A program made the translations under genes and the position numbers. The notes beneath the pieces were generated by a model, which was not told the origin of the DNA, made no database searches, and saw nothing but the letters and a program-made list of their open reading frames with translations. From Nocardia veterana NBRC 100344 (GTDB lineage: Bacteria > Actinomycetota > Actinomycetes > Mycobacteriales > Mycobacteriaceae), in assembly GCF_000308855.1 (NCBI RefSeq), contig NZ_BAGM01000205.1, positions 1 through 59,535 on the forward strand: 59,535 bases of DNA, read 5' to 3'. How positions within the stretch are numbered: position 1 is the first letter of the stretch; each line of letters starts with the position of its first letter. This document shows positions 17,071 through 25,518 of this stretch, one piece after another.

Positions 17071-17502
17071 TCAGTGCTGGTGCCGGGGAAAGCGCTGCTT
17101 GATGGGGGAGTCGGCGTTGTAGTCGGCGTAGCGCGCGATCTTGCCGTCCTCCACGAGGAAGGTGCCCATGATCGGGATCTCGATGAGGACACTGCCGTCG
17201 GCACCGTGGACCCGGTCCACGCGTTCGGTGAGTACGACGTTGCCGCGCGAGGCGAGACTCAGCAGCTCGGCAGTGCAGTACTCCATCTCCAGCGTGTCGT
17301 GCAGAGTGGTCAGGAACTGCATGGCGGCCGCTTTCCCCTTGGTGGCCGGTGATCCGGTGTTCTCCCAGGAGACATCGTCGGTCATCCACCGGTCGTAGCA
17401 CTCCCGCATATGCGGCCACCGCCCAGGCCCCCAGTCGTCGAGGAAGCCGACGACGGCCTTCTCGGCATCGGTGAGAGGTTCCGCGCCCGGGTGGATGTTC
17501 AT
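17071..17502 (-). CDS. Limonene-1,2-epoxide hydrolase-like protein, copy 1
   Basis: A 143-residue protein of the usual length for the limonene-epoxide hydrolase (LEH) family. It carries LTERVD (Arg94, Asp96) and RYADY (Asp127), matching the Arg99-Asp101-Asp132 triad of the Rhodococcus enzyme, and WEN at 46-48 where that enzyme has Tyr53-x-Asn55. The triad is thus intact while the Tyr is Trp. The expected reaction is addition of water, or an internal hydroxyl, to an epoxide. ATG 17502 follows GAGGGAGAG. It is divergent from the FAD epoxidase-like gene at 17606, sharing palindrome site C, and begins the operon that ends at 14685. Confidence 0.82.
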   Translation of the reverse strand: MNIHPGAEPLTDAEKAVVGFLDDWGPGRWPHMRECYDRWMTDDVSWENTGSPATKGKAAAMQFLTTLHDTLEMEYCTAELLSLASRGNVVLTERVDRVHGADGSVLIEIPIMGTFLVEDGKIARYADYNADSPIKQRFPRHQH

Positions 17503-17541
17503 CGTGTGTGTCTCTCCCTCGACTATGTTGCTTGTCACATA

Positions 17542-17563
17542 AATACTCGCATGACAAACTATA
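17542..17563. promoter_or_regulatory. Cluster palindrome, site C (epoxide hydrolase / FAD monooxygenase promoter)
   Basis: Arms AATACTCG and AAACTATA separated by 6 nt, with 12 of 16 arm positions matching the consensus. It lies between the divergent starts at 17502 (-) and 17606 (+). Confidence 0.58.
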
Positions 17564-17605
17564 TAGCGTCAATGTATTCCTGAGTCGTCGGATGTAGGAG
17601 GCCCC

Positions 17606-18964
17606 GTGGGTCCGAGTTCGGTAATAGTGGCGGGTGGGGGGATGTCCGGCCTGCTCATGGCTGCTGCGGCCAGCCCCCATGTGGGCCGGGTTGTGATCGT
17701 CGAGAAGGATGTGCTGGCCGAGGAGCCGGGTCCCCGCCGGGGAGTGCCGCAGGGGCGGCAGGTGCACGCCTTGCTCGGTGCGGGACAAGACGCCATGGCC
17801 GAGCTGCTTCCCGGCATAGTCGAAGACTTCGAGGCCGCCGGCGCGCGGATGGTCGATTCGCCGGCTGACCTGGCCGTCTTCGGCCGTCACGGCTGGGCGG
17901 GCAGAGTGCGCAGTGGTGCACGCACCGTGATGATGCGCCGGCCGCAGCTCGAACACGTCGTGCGTTCCCGTGTGCTGGCCCTGCCCAATGTGGGCGTGGT
18001 GACGTCCTCGGTGACCGGCTTGACCGCTACCGGCGATCGCTCGCGAGTGACGGGCGTGCGGTTGCTGGACGGAAACGTCATGAAGGGCGATCTCGTCGTC
18101 GACGCGACCGGGCGGGTGTCGAAGTCGCCGGAATGGCTTCGAGACCTCGGGTATCCGGAGCCGCAGGAAAAGGAACTGCGCTCGCATATCGGATATGCCA
18201 CGGCGGAGGTCCGGTTGCCGGACGATGTGTTCACCGACGGTGTCGTGGGTGTGCTGGCACATCCGAATCCGGACAACTGTCGTGGTGCCGCGGTGGTTCC
18301 GGCGGACAATGGGGTCTACCTCGTAGCCGGTCTGGGAATGATGAACCAGGACCCGCCCAAGGACCTGGACGGCTTTCTCGCGCACCTCGATTCGGCTCCC
18401 AGCCCGATCGTCGGACAGATCGCCCGCAAGGCGGAGTTCCTCGGACCTGTTGTGCCGTACCGGATTCGAGGAAGCCGGCGGCGCATGTGGGAAGAACTCG
18501 AGCGGATGCCCGAGGGGTATCTCGTGGTCGGTGACGCGGTGATGGCGTTCAATCCGCTGTATGGACAGGGGATGTCGGTGGCGGCGTGTGAGGCGCTGTG
18601 CTTTGCCCAGGTCCTGGCGGAGAATCCCGACACCGCGGGGCTGGGCCGGCGCACGCAGGCTGCGATGAAGAGTGTTATCGACACGGTGTTCGCGATGGCG
18701 GTCTCGACTGACGGTGCCTATCCTGATGCGGAGCTGATCGGTGTCCAGCGTCCTACCGCCGAGGCCATGCGGGCGGGCGCGTTGGTATCGCAGGCGGCGA
18801 CCGAGGACCCGGAGGTCGCACTGGCTGCCAAACGCTACGCGCACAACTTCGATGAGAACGCGCTGCGTAGCCCGGGTGTCGCGGCAAAGCTGTCTGCCTG
18901 GCGGGAACAGGGCCGCGCGGTCGTCAACGATGATCCTGAAGTGATTCCGGGGATCATCGGCTGA
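17606..18964 (+). CDS. FAD-dependent monooxygenase/epoxidase of the MonCI-squalene epoxidase type
   Basis: A 452-residue group A-like flavoprotein. It has the dinucleotide fold VIVAGGGMSGLLMAAAA at the N-terminus, the acidic end of beta-2 (VEKD), and the family block RRGVPQGRQVHALLGAGQ near residue 48. A second FAD motif, GDAVMAFNPLYGQGMSVAA, is near 310. The RRGVPQG-HxLL signature and the GDA-NP-GQGM block are shared with squalene-epoxidase-like enzymes, including the polyether epoxidase MonCI, so alkene epoxidation is the inferred reaction. Hydroxylation or dehydrogenation remains possible. Limonene-epoxide-hydrolase-like genes lie on both sides. No membrane anchor is visible. Confidence 0.82.
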   Translation: MGPSSVIVAGGGMSGLLMAAAASPHVGRVVIVEKDVLAEEPGPRRGVPQGRQVHALLGAGQDAMAELLPGIVEDFEAAGARMVDSPADLAVFGRHGWAGRVRSGARTVMMRRPQLEHVVRSRVLALPNVGVVTSSVTGLTATGDRSRVTGVRLLDGNVMKGDLVVDATGRVSKSPEWLRDLGYPEPQEKELRSHIGYATAEVRLPDDVFTDGVVGVLAHPNPDNCRGAAVVPADNGVYLVAGLGMMNQDPPKDLDGFLAHLDSAPSPIVGQIARKAEFLGPVVPYRIRGSRRRMWEELERMPEGYLVVGDAVMAFNPLYGQGMSVAACEALCFAQVLAENPDTAGLGRRTQAAMKSVIDTVFAMAVSTDGAYPDAELIGVQRPTAEAMRAGALVSQAATEDPEVALAAKRYAHNFDENALRSPGVAAKLSAWREQGRAVVNDDPEVIPGIIG

Positions 18965-18993
18965 ACTCCGGTCGTTCACAACTGCGCGATGTG

Positions 18994-19036
18994 CGACCGG
19001 ACGGATGGGGGCGACCCGCCCGCGCCCGTCCGGTCG
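18994..19036. terminator. Bidirectional terminator
   Basis: Inverted repeat CGACCGGACGG (18994-19004) and CCGTCCGGTCG (19026-19036), with 11-nt perfect arms, between convergent genes ending at 18964 (+) and 19043 (-). No clear U-tract is visible. Confidence 0.6.
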
Positions 19037-19042
19037 TCCGGA

Positions 19043-19483
19043 TCAGCTGCCGGCCGGGACGTGGCCCATCTCCTGCGCCAGAGACTGGAGTTGGGTAGCG
19101 GTGCCCAGGCTGTCCAGGTAATCGGTATAGCGGTGAATCTTGCCGTCGCGGACCTCCAGCACTCCGGCGACTCGGAAGTCCATGATCTTGGAGTTGTCCG
19201 CCTTCCTCATGGTGTCGACCCGCTCGGTGAAGACGAGATCCCCGGCCGAGGCGATGTTGATCACGTTGATGTTGCAGTAGGCCATTCCGGTTTGCTCGGC
19301 CAGGGTATCGAGGTAGCGAAGGGAATCCTCGAGATTGGGGTGATGGTCGAATCCGACGCTTTCCCATTCGACGTCGTCGGCCAGATAGGTCCGGTACGTC
19401 TTCTTGAAGGTCTCCAGGTCGGGCCCCATCGCGGCGAAGAAGTCCAGAACCAGCTGTTCCTTTTCGTTGTTCGCGGTCGGCAT
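19043..19483 (-). CDS. Limonene-1,2-epoxide hydrolase-like protein, copy 2
   Basis: A 146-residue LEH-family protein. FTERVD gives Arg88 and Asp90, RYTDY gives Asp121, and the WES at 40-42 replaces Tyr-x-Asn of the characterised limonene enzyme. The triad is conserved while the water-positioning pair is altered (Trp and Ser), so substrate or chemistry may differ from copy 1. It faces the FAD epoxidase-like gene convergently and is divergent from the PEP-type gene at 19672. Palindrome site D, the perfect one, lies 24 nt upstream. Confidence 0.8.
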   Translation of the reverse strand: MPTANNEKEQLVLDFFAAMGPDLETFKKTYRTYLADDVEWESVGFDHHPNLEDSLRYLDTLAEQTGMAYCNINVINIASAGDLVFTERVDTMRKADNSKIMDFRVAGVLEVRDGKIHRYTDYLDSLGTATQLQSLAQEMGHVPAGS

Positions 19484-19506
19484 CGCAACTCCTTAGTCTT
19501 GTTGTC

Positions 19507-19528
19507 AATAGTCTCGTTATAGACTATT
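19507..19528. promoter_or_regulatory. Cluster palindrome, site D (perfect copy)
   Basis: Arms AATAGTCT and AGACTATT with a 6-nt spacer, a perfect inverted repeat. The symmetry extends one more base on each side (19506-19529, 9-nt arms). It sits between the divergent starts at 19483 (-) and 19672 (+). A TetR-type or similar dimeric repressor is the natural reader of such a site; this is inference. Confidence 0.75.
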
Positions 19529-19671
19529 GTCACGTAATGTACATCACACGGCGCCGACCGTGGGAGGTATCACATATTCGATTGCCGGCAGGTTTCCGGC
19601 GTACTGGCCTATCGGCCGGGCTCTGCGCAGCACCAGGTGCGAGAAGCCGAGGAAGAGAAGGAGAATCGGCA

Positions 19672-21411
19672 ATGGTCGACATCACGCGCCCGTGGGTAGT
19701 GGATAACGAACTGAGTTCCCGATGGCCGGTCTACACCCGAGGCAACGTAGGCGAGGTGTCTTCCACCGCTGCGACGCCGTTGTTCTGGAGCATGGTGGGC
19801 GGTCCACCCGCAGAGCGAGAGTGGAAACAGGCGCTGGTCGAATTCGGCGCCTTCGACCTGGACGAATTCCGGCCCGATGTCATCGATATCCAGGGTCTCG
19901 TGCACGGTTACGTCTACTTGAATCTGTCGAATATGCGCACCTTCGGCGCGCGCATGCCGGGCGCCACGCCCGATCTGATGGACCGAACCTACTTGGGGGA
20001 CAAGGAAGCTCCGCCCTACGAGCCGCATCCAGACGACGACAAGCCGGAATACACCGAACGCATCCTGGCTACCGTGCAGCGTGTGCTGAGTGAGACGGCG
20101 CGTCCCGACGTCGAGGAACACCGCAAGGCCGCAGAGAAGTTGCGGTCACAGCGGCCGGACTTGTCGACTCTCACCGATGCGGAGTTGGTAGCGCGAGAGC
20201 GTGAGGTCATGTCGGTGGATTACCCGCCGCTCCTTCGCACTCATCTGCGCATGGTCTACGAAGGTTCGGTCGTCACCGGCGCCCTGGACGACGCGCTGGC
20301 CTCGTTGGGTGATCCCACTCTCACCGTTCGATTGATGAGCGGCCTCGGCAATATCGCGTCCGCGGCGCCCAACGAGGCGATGTGGCAACTGGGCCGGCAG
20401 GTGGCCGGCTCCTACGTGCTCACCGCTGAATTCGACAAGGGAGTGGCAGGCCTCGAGCAGCGCCTGCGCGCGTCGTCGGATCCCGCGGCCGTGTCGTTCG
20501 TCGAAGGATTCGACGACCTGCTCTATCGCTTCGGTTCGCGGTCGACGCAGGAGTGGGAAGCGAATGCGAAGACGTGGGAGTCTTTCCCGGCGATTCCACT
20601 GGGCATGATCGACCGCATGCGCCTGCAGCCGGAGAGCAAGAATCCCGCCGAGCAAGGTAAGCGACTGCGAGCCGAGCGTGAGGCGCTGCTCGACGAGGTA
20701 CGTCAGCGTTTGGCCGGGAAGCCGGACGAGCTGGCCGGACTCGAGAACGTCCTGCGGTCGGTGACCGTGTATTCGATTGCGCGCGAGCAGAGCAAGACCA
20801 ACACGATCCGCGTCCTCCACGAGGCGCGGTTGTGCCTGGTCGAACTCGGTCGGCGCTACGCTGACCGTGGAATTTTCGATCGCGCGGACGACATCGTGAT
20901 GCTGCGTGAGGATGAACTCGACGCCCTGGTGAACGATCCGCAGGCGTTCAAGCGGACCATCGAGGAGCGGTGGGAGTGGTGGAAGCTGCTCTCGGAGTTG
21001 GAGCCCCCGGTGCTCATCGAGAAGGGCAAGGTGCCACCAGTCACCGAATGGGGCAAAAGGGTGAATCCCACTGCCGAGACAGCGGAATCGGGTGACGTTC
21101 TCACCGGGCTGTCGGCCTGTGCGGGCGTGGCTACGGGCCGGGCGAGGATCATCGAAGATCCCGAAGACGGTGTAGATCTGGAGCCGGGCGAGATTCTGGT
21201 TGCGCCGTGGACGGATCCCGGGTGGACCCCGCTGTTCACCTCCGCTGAGGCGGTGGTCGTCAATGTGGGCTCGTCGATGAGTCATGCGGCGATCGTCAGC
21301 CGCGAGCTGGGGATTCCGTGTGTGCTCGGAGTCAAGGACGCGACCAAACGGATCACCGACGGAATGATTCTCACTGTCGACGGCGCCGCAGGCACCGTCA
21401 CCATCCACTGA
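19672..21411 (+). CDS. PEP-utilising-enzyme mobile-domain protein without ATP-grasp domain, copy 1
   Basis: A 579-residue protein. The C-terminal ~90 residues form the phosphohistidine domain of PEP synthase/PPDK-type enzymes, with VGSSMSHAAIVSRELGIPCV (His538). The long helical middle, with RFGSRSTQEWE near residue 328 and DIVMLREDELDAL near 410, resembles the substrate-binding region of rifampin phosphotransferase-type proteins. The N-terminal ATP-grasp domain that would charge the histidine is absent, and no partner is seen in the window. GAAGGAGA precedes ATG 19672; the frame upstream to 19537 is non-coding leader. A paralogue is at 35394-37151. Role unknown; phosphoryl transfer to a substrate hydroxyl or enol is a hypothesis. 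Confidence 0.85.
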   Translation: MVDITRPWVVDNELSSRWPVYTRGNVGEVSSTAATPLFWSMVGGPPAEREWKQALVEFGAFDLDEFRPDVIDIQGLVHGYVYLNLSNMRTFGARMPGATPDLMDRTYLGDKEAPPYEPHPDDDKPEYTERILATVQRVLSETARPDVEEHRKAAEKLRSQRPDLSTLTDAELVAREREVMSVDYPPLLRTHLRMVYEGSVVTGALDDALASLGDPTLTVRLMSGLGNIASAAPNEAMWQLGRQVAGSYVLTAEFDKGVAGLEQRLRASSDPAAVSFVEGFDDLLYRFGSRSTQEWEANAKTWESFPAIPLGMIDRMRLQPESKNPAEQGKRLRAEREALLDEVRQRLAGKPDELAGLENVLRSVTVYSIAREQSKTNTIRVLHEARLCLVELGRRYADRGIFDRADDIVMLREDELDALVNDPQAFKRTIEERWEWWKLLSELEPPVLIEKGKVPPVTEWGKRVNPTAETAESGDVLTGLSACAGVATGRARIIEDPEDGVDLEPGEILVAPWTDPGWTPLFTSAEAVVVNVGSSMSHAAIVSRELGIPCVLGVKDATKRITDGMILTVDGAAGTVTIH

Positions 21412-21428
21412 TCCGATCCACCGCGGTG

Positions 21429-21465
21429 GCCGGCCCTCCGACGTCGATGACATCGGAGGGCCGGC
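21429..21465. terminator. Bidirectional terminator
   Basis: Perfect inverted repeat with 13-nt arms (GCCGGCCCTCCGA and TCGGAGGGCCGGC) and an 11-nt loop, between convergent genes ending at 21411 (+) and 21491 (-). Confidence 0.85.
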
Positions 21466-21490
21466 GCTGCGAGCGAGGGTGGGGGCAGTA

Positions 21491-22681
21491 TCAGTGCACC
21501 CGGCGAAGTAACGCGGCCAGCGCTTGACCTCCGCCGATGCACATGGTGATGATCCCGAGTTCCCCGTCCTCCCGAGCCAAAGCCTTGGCCACCCGCAGGG
21601 TGAGAATGCCGCCGGTGGCCCCGACGGGGTGACCCAACGCGATGGCCCCGCCGTAAGGATTGGTCTTCGCCGGATCGAGCTTCGCGTCGCGGATGACGGC
21701 TACCGCTTGTGATGCGAAAGCTTCGTTCAGTTCGATGATGTCGATATCTCCCGGCGTCAGGCCCGTCTGCTCGAACAACTTCGCTAGCGCGGGCACAGGC
21801 GCATAGCCCATTAGTTCCGGCTCGATTGCCGCGGTGGCCACGGATTCGATGACGGCCAATCCGCGCAGGCCGCGCTCGGCGGCCACGGCTTCGCGGGCGA
21901 GTACGACGACACCGGCCCCGTCGTTGATTCCGGAGGCGTTGCCGGCGGTGACGGTGCCTCCGTCTTCGAAGGCGGGGCGCAGCGCCGCCAACGTATCCAC
22001 GGTGGTTTGGGGTTTGGGGTGTTCATCCGTCGACACCGTGACCGTCGTGCCTTTCGGGCCCGCAACGTCGACGGCGCAGATCTCCTCGGCGAATGCGGCG
22101 GCAGCCGCGGTGGTGGCGGCCCGTCGCTGGGATTCGGCGGCGAATTCGTCCTGCATGCTTCGATCGATTCCGTACTTGCGTGCGACGTTCTCCGCGGTGA
22201 CACCCATGTGCACCCGGCTGAAAGGATCGGTCAGCATCGCGACCGTGCCGTCGGTGAGGGTGCGATCGCCGAGCTTGTATCCGCTGCGTGCGCCGAAGTC
22301 GTAGAACGGCATGCGGGACATGTTCTCGTCGCCACCCGCTAGTGCGAAATCTACTCCGCCCCAGCGCATCTGCATCGCTGCCGACCAGATCGCCTGCAGT
22401 CCTGATCCGCACAGCCGGTTGACGGTGTACGCGGGCACCGTGACCGGAACGCCGGCTGCCAGAGCTACTCGCCGGGCGTTGTAGGCGTCAGGGCCGACCT
22501 GCCCGATGCAACCCATCACTACTTCATCCAGATCGGTGCCGGAGACGCGGGCGCGGGCGAGAGCTGCCTGCGCTGCCGTGGCACCCAGTTCGTGCGCCGG
22601 GACGCCGGCGAAGGCGCCCCCGAACCGGCCGATCGGGGTCCGGGCGCCGTCGAGTATAAGAATCCGTTCGGGGTCGTTCAT
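21491..22681 (-). CDS. Acetyl-CoA acetyltransferase (thiolase)
   Basis: A 396-residue thiolase of normal length with all catalytic residues: nucleophile Cys91 in NRLCGSGLQ, His351 in GHPVGATGG, and Cys381 in CIGGGQ. It cleaves a 3-ketoacyl-CoA to release acetyl- or propionyl-CoA, the last step of beta-oxidation. ATG 22681 matches the usual family start (NDPERILILDGARTP). ATG 22714 would add 11 residues and also lies downstream of the TesB stop, so the start is not certain. It is the distal gene of the operon 24033-21491. Confidence 0.93.
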   Translation of the reverse strand: MNDPERILILDGARTPIGRFGGAFAGVPAHELGATAAQAALARARVSGTDLDEVVMGCIGQVGPDAYNARRVALAAGVPVTVPAYTVNRLCGSGLQAIWSAAMQMRWGGVDFALAGGDENMSRMPFYDFGARSGYKLGDRTLTDGTVAMLTDPFSRVHMGVTAENVARKYGIDRSMQDEFAAESQRRAATTAAAAAFAEEICAVDVAGPKGTTVTVSTDEHPKPQTTVDTLAALRPAFEDGGTVTAGNASGINDGAGVVVLAREAVAAERGLRGLAVIESVATAAIEPELMGYAPVPALAKLFEQTGLTPGDIDIIELNEAFASQAVAVIRDAKLDPAKTNPYGGAIALGHPVGATGGILTLRVAKALAREDGELGIITMCIGGGQALAALLRRVH

Positions 22682-22731
22682 GACGATGGGAATCCAATCT
22701 CTCTGTGCTGTCATACTTTTCGAATGCCGCG

Positions 22732-23583
22732 TCAGCGGCCTAGAACACCTTCTTGAACCACCGTCGCCGCGAGTTCACCGTTGCGGTTGTAGATGCGGCC
22801 ACGGGCGAGGCCTCGGCCCCGTTGGATGCTCGGAGCGTGCTTGTCGTAGAGCAGCCAGTCCGAAAAATTGGCGTAGTGGTGAAACCAGATCGTGTGATCC
22901 AGGGACGCGATGAAACCGGGTCCTCGGGTGGTTCGCCTGGCGGCGAGCATGACGGGATCGAGCAGCGTCATATCGCTCAAATAGGTGAGCATGCAGCGAT
23001 TGGCGATCGGATCGTCCGGTACCGGCTCTTCTGCCCGAAGCCAGAGTCTGCTCCTAGGAGGCGGTGCGACCGGTTGGTCGACAGCAATTCGCGGTGGCGG
23101 GTTCACGTAGCGGATATCGAAGGGGCGGCGGCGGATCCACCATCCGTCATGCTCCTCGGCGTATGGGGCGAGCTGTCTCTCGATACGCGTGAGAGTGTCG
23201 GGATCGGGAGCGTCCGGAAGGGAGTGGAGATCGTCGACCCCCGGATCGAAAACACCGAAACCTGTGATCGCCTCGAAGATTGTCTTCTCGTTCTGCGTCG
23301 CAGTCACGCGGCAGGTCGACACGGTCGAGTCGCGCCTGAGCCGTTCGACCGAATAGTCGACCGCGACGTCGGGAATCCCTTGGCGCACAAAGTAACAATG
23401 GAATCCGAGCGGTACCTGCCCGCCCTCGGACAGGCATTTGGAGGCCGCCATCAGAGCCTGTGCCGCGATATGTCCGCCGAACAGCCGCTCCCGCTCTTCG
23501 GCAGGCTCCGGCCCACGGTAGCGGTCGGGCCCGCATGGCTGGAGGTCGAGAAGTTCGAGGATCTGTCCGACTGTGGTGACCAT
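22732..23583 (-). CDS. Acyl-CoA thioesterase II (TesB-like)
   Basis: A 283-residue double hot-dog thioesterase of the TesB/acyl-CoA thioesterase II family. It has FGGHIAAQALMAASK near residue 34, HCYFVRQG near 62, and the C-terminal FIASLDHTIWFHH near 240. It hydrolyses acyl-CoA to free acid and CoA, perhaps relieving CoA trapping when a dead-end intermediate accumulates. AAGGAACGCAC precedes ATG 23583. It lies 17 or 50 nt upstream of the thiolase start, depending on which start is used, in the same operon. Confidence 0.9.
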   Translation of the reverse strand: MVTTVGQILELLDLQPCGPDRYRGPEPAEERERLFGGHIAAQALMAASKCLSEGGQVPLGFHCYFVRQGIPDVAVDYSVERLRRDSTVSTCRVTATQNEKTIFEAITGFGVFDPGVDDLHSLPDAPDPDTLTRIERQLAPYAEEHDGWWIRRRPFDIRYVNPPPRIAVDQPVAPPPRSRLWLRAEEPVPDDPIANRCMLTYLSDMTLLDPVMLAARRTTRGPGFIASLDHTIWFHHYANFSDWLLYDKHAPSIQRGRGLARGRIYNRNGELAATVVQEGVLGR

Positions 23584-23613
23584 GTGCGTTCCTTACCTTC
23601 GGCCCGGGCCTGG

Positions 23614-24033
23614 CTACCACCACTGCGCCGAAGAGCCGGCCTCGGCTGCTTCGGCACGTGTCGGCAGGCGCTTCAGGTAGCTGAGATCGATCCGGTCGCG
23701 GCGCGAGCGCGCGAAGCCTGGGGGCTGGTCGGCCTCCGGCAACATCGGCTGGCGTATCCGCCACTCTCTGACGACGATGCGATGCGAGATTCGCCAGCCA
23801 GGCCCGGGCCGGTTTTCGAACCGATCGATGTACCGGCAGCCGATCACCCATTCCACATAGGCATCCGGAGCGCCTCCCAAGGAGTCGCCGTGGTCGTCGA
23901 TGGCATCGTCGTGGTAGACGGATCGGAGCAGTTCGGCATCACGACGGTCGATGCCCCGGCAGTAGGCCGCGAGTGCTCGGTCGATATCGCGCTCGGCCAT
24001 GAGCAGGTCGCCGGCAGCGCTGTCGTCGAACAT
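23614..24033 (-). CDS. SnoaL/NTF2-like protein with large internal deletion
   Basis: A 139-residue protein whose ends match the SnoaL-like protein at 34128-34781: AYCRGIDRRDAELLRSVYHDDAIDDHGD corresponds to RYARAIDRCDVELLKSVYHEDATDAHGS, and CRYIDRFENRPGPGWRISHR to GRYLDKLVKRSGIWRIWQR. About 60 residues that form the middle of the barrel in the longer copy are missing between them, and the frame is kept. The remaining chain is unlikely to make a complete barrel, so activity is doubtful. GGAGAAGACC before ATG 24033 is intact and the gene still leads the operon with TesB and thiolase. Confidence 0.7.
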   Translation of the reverse strand: MFDDSAAGDLLMAERDIDRALAAYCRGIDRRDAELLRSVYHDDAIDDHGDSLGGAPDAYVEWVIGCRYIDRFENRPGPGWRISHRIVVREWRIRQPMLPEADQPPGFARSRRDRIDLSYLKRLPTRAEAAEAGSSAQWW

Positions 24034-24127
24034 GGTCTTCTCCAGTTGGGGGACATAGTTACGGCCCCGCCATGTCGATGCGGGCGCTGGGACCGTGGGC
24101 GACCGCTGGGCGATCTCTCTGAGTATA

Positions 24128-24149
24128 AATAGTCAATTAGTAGAGTATA
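24128..24149. promoter_or_regulatory. Cluster palindrome, site E
   Basis: Arms AATAGTCA and AGAGTATA with a 6-nt spacer, 13 of 16 consensus positions. It lies between the divergent starts at 24033 (-, SnoaL-TesB-thiolase operon) and 24244 (+, Gfo/Idh/MocA). Confidence 0.65.
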
Positions 24150-24243
24150 TTGCATGGTGCCGGTCGGGAAACCCCGGCTCGGCTGAGCGGCAAGCACCGC
24201 AGCGCCGCAGGTACCGCGGCGCCGCGTAGAGAAGGGACGTGTT

Positions 24244-25380
24244 GTGCGAACTTCGACATTAGGCGGCGGGCGGATCGGAGTCGGAATTGTTGGGCTCAGT
24301 GCCTCCGGCGGCTGGGCAGCCGCTGCTCACGTGCCCGCCGTTACGAGCCTGGGCGGATTCGAGCTGCGTGGGCTGGTTGCGAGCACTTCGGCATCCGCTG
24401 CGGCTGCCGGTGAGAAGTTCGGTGTACCAAAAGCTTTCGACAGCGTTGACGATCTCGTCGCGCAGCCCGAAGTCGATCTCGTGGTCGTTACCGTCAAGGT
24501 TCCGGAACATCGGCAGTTGGTGCGCTCGGCGATCGCGGCAGGTAAAGCCGTGCTGTGTGAGTGGCCATTGGGCAACGGGTTGGCCGAAACCATCGAGCTC
24601 GCCGATGCTGCGCGAGCCGCAGGGACGCCGGCTTTCGTGGGCCTGCAGGCGCGGTCGGCTCCGACTGTCCGGTACCTTCGCGACTTGGTTGCCGACGGCT
24701 ATATCGGCGACATTCTTTCCACCTCAGTGATCGGCTCCGGGGGAGCGTGGGGCGCGACGGTATCCGAGCGTGAGGAATACACCCTGGATGACTCGAATGG
24801 GGCAACCATGCTGACCATCCCGTTCGGACACACGGCCGATGCTGTGGCCATGGTGCTCGGGGAGTTCGATGATGTCACCGCGACCACGGCGACGCGGCGG
24901 CGTCAGGTCATTAACTCGGCTACCGGCGAGTCGGTCCCGATGACAGCCGAGGATCAGATTGCTGTCACCGGTGTGCTGGAGACCGGGGCAGTCGCGTCGA
25001 TCCATTTCCGCGGCGGAATGTGTGCGGCCACGAACTTGCTGTGGGAGATCAATGGAACGCGTGGTGACCTACGTTTGACGGGCAATTCCGGTCATCTACA
25101 GCTCGCCGAGGTCGAGCTGTTCGGCAGCCGGGACGGCGCGGTGATGGCGCCGCTCCCTGTCCCCGATCGGTATCGGCGTATTCCCCATGCACTGCTCGAG
25201 TCGGCGCCCCGAGCGTACAACGTCGCGGAAGCCTACCTCGAAATCGAACAACACCTATCCGGCCGTGCAGCAGATGCGCCGACCTTCGACCATGCGGTGA
25301 CCCGGTACCGGCAGCTCGAGCGAGTGCGGGTATCGAGCACGTCGACCCAGCAGCTGGAAACAGATGATCGGTCGATGTGA
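24244..25380 (+). CDS. Gfo/Idh/MocA family oxidoreductase
   Basis: A 378-residue NAD(P)-dependent oxidoreductase. The N-terminal Rossmann fold has GVGIVGLSASGGWAAAAHVP, followed by VVTVKVPEH and the conserved CEWPLGNGLAE, which holds the E-x-P block (EKP in most members; here EWP, so the usual Lys is Trp). The C-terminal alpha/beta domain follows. Relatives oxidise sugar or cyclitol hydroxyls, often at C3 of glycosides, though some act on other alcohols or ketones. AGAAGGGA lies upstream of GTG 24244. Together with the ThuA-like gene at 30081 it hints at a sugar or cyclic polyol in the substrate. Confidence 0.88.
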   Translation: MRTSTLGGGRIGVGIVGLSASGGWAAAAHVPAVTSLGGFELRGLVASTSASAAAAGEKFGVPKAFDSVDDLVAQPEVDLVVVTVKVPEHRQLVRSAIAAGKAVLCEWPLGNGLAETIELADAARAAGTPAFVGLQARSAPTVRYLRDLVADGYIGDILSTSVIGSGGAWGATVSEREEYTLDDSNGATMLTIPFGHTADAVAMVLGEFDDVTATTATRRRQVINSATGESVPMTAEDQIAVTGVLETGAVASIHFRGGMCAATNLLWEINGTRGDLRLTGNSGHLQLAEVELFGSRDGAVMAPLPVPDRYRRIPHALLESAPRAYNVAEAYLEIEQHLSGRAADAPTFDHAVTRYRQLERVRVSSTSTQQLETDDRSM

Positions 25381-25518
25381 CGATGTTGCTATCAACGGTA
25401 AGCGGCACTATTGCTGTTCTCTTTAGCTGGACAACGCTGACCCCCGAGAACCACGGGGAGCATCAGCGCATCCGGGGATGCGAGCGGACGCGGTCGGGGA
25501 TACCCGGGCCTCAGCGCG

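Noticed and set aside
16608..17352. + strand frames across the SnoaL and epoxide hydrolase genes
   Set aside because: They are antisense shadows of the operon on the minus strand.
17033..18979. A 648-codon minus-strand frame over the FAD monooxygenase
   Set aside because: It is antisense to a well-supported flavoprotein and contains only low-complexity His/Arg/Pro sequence.
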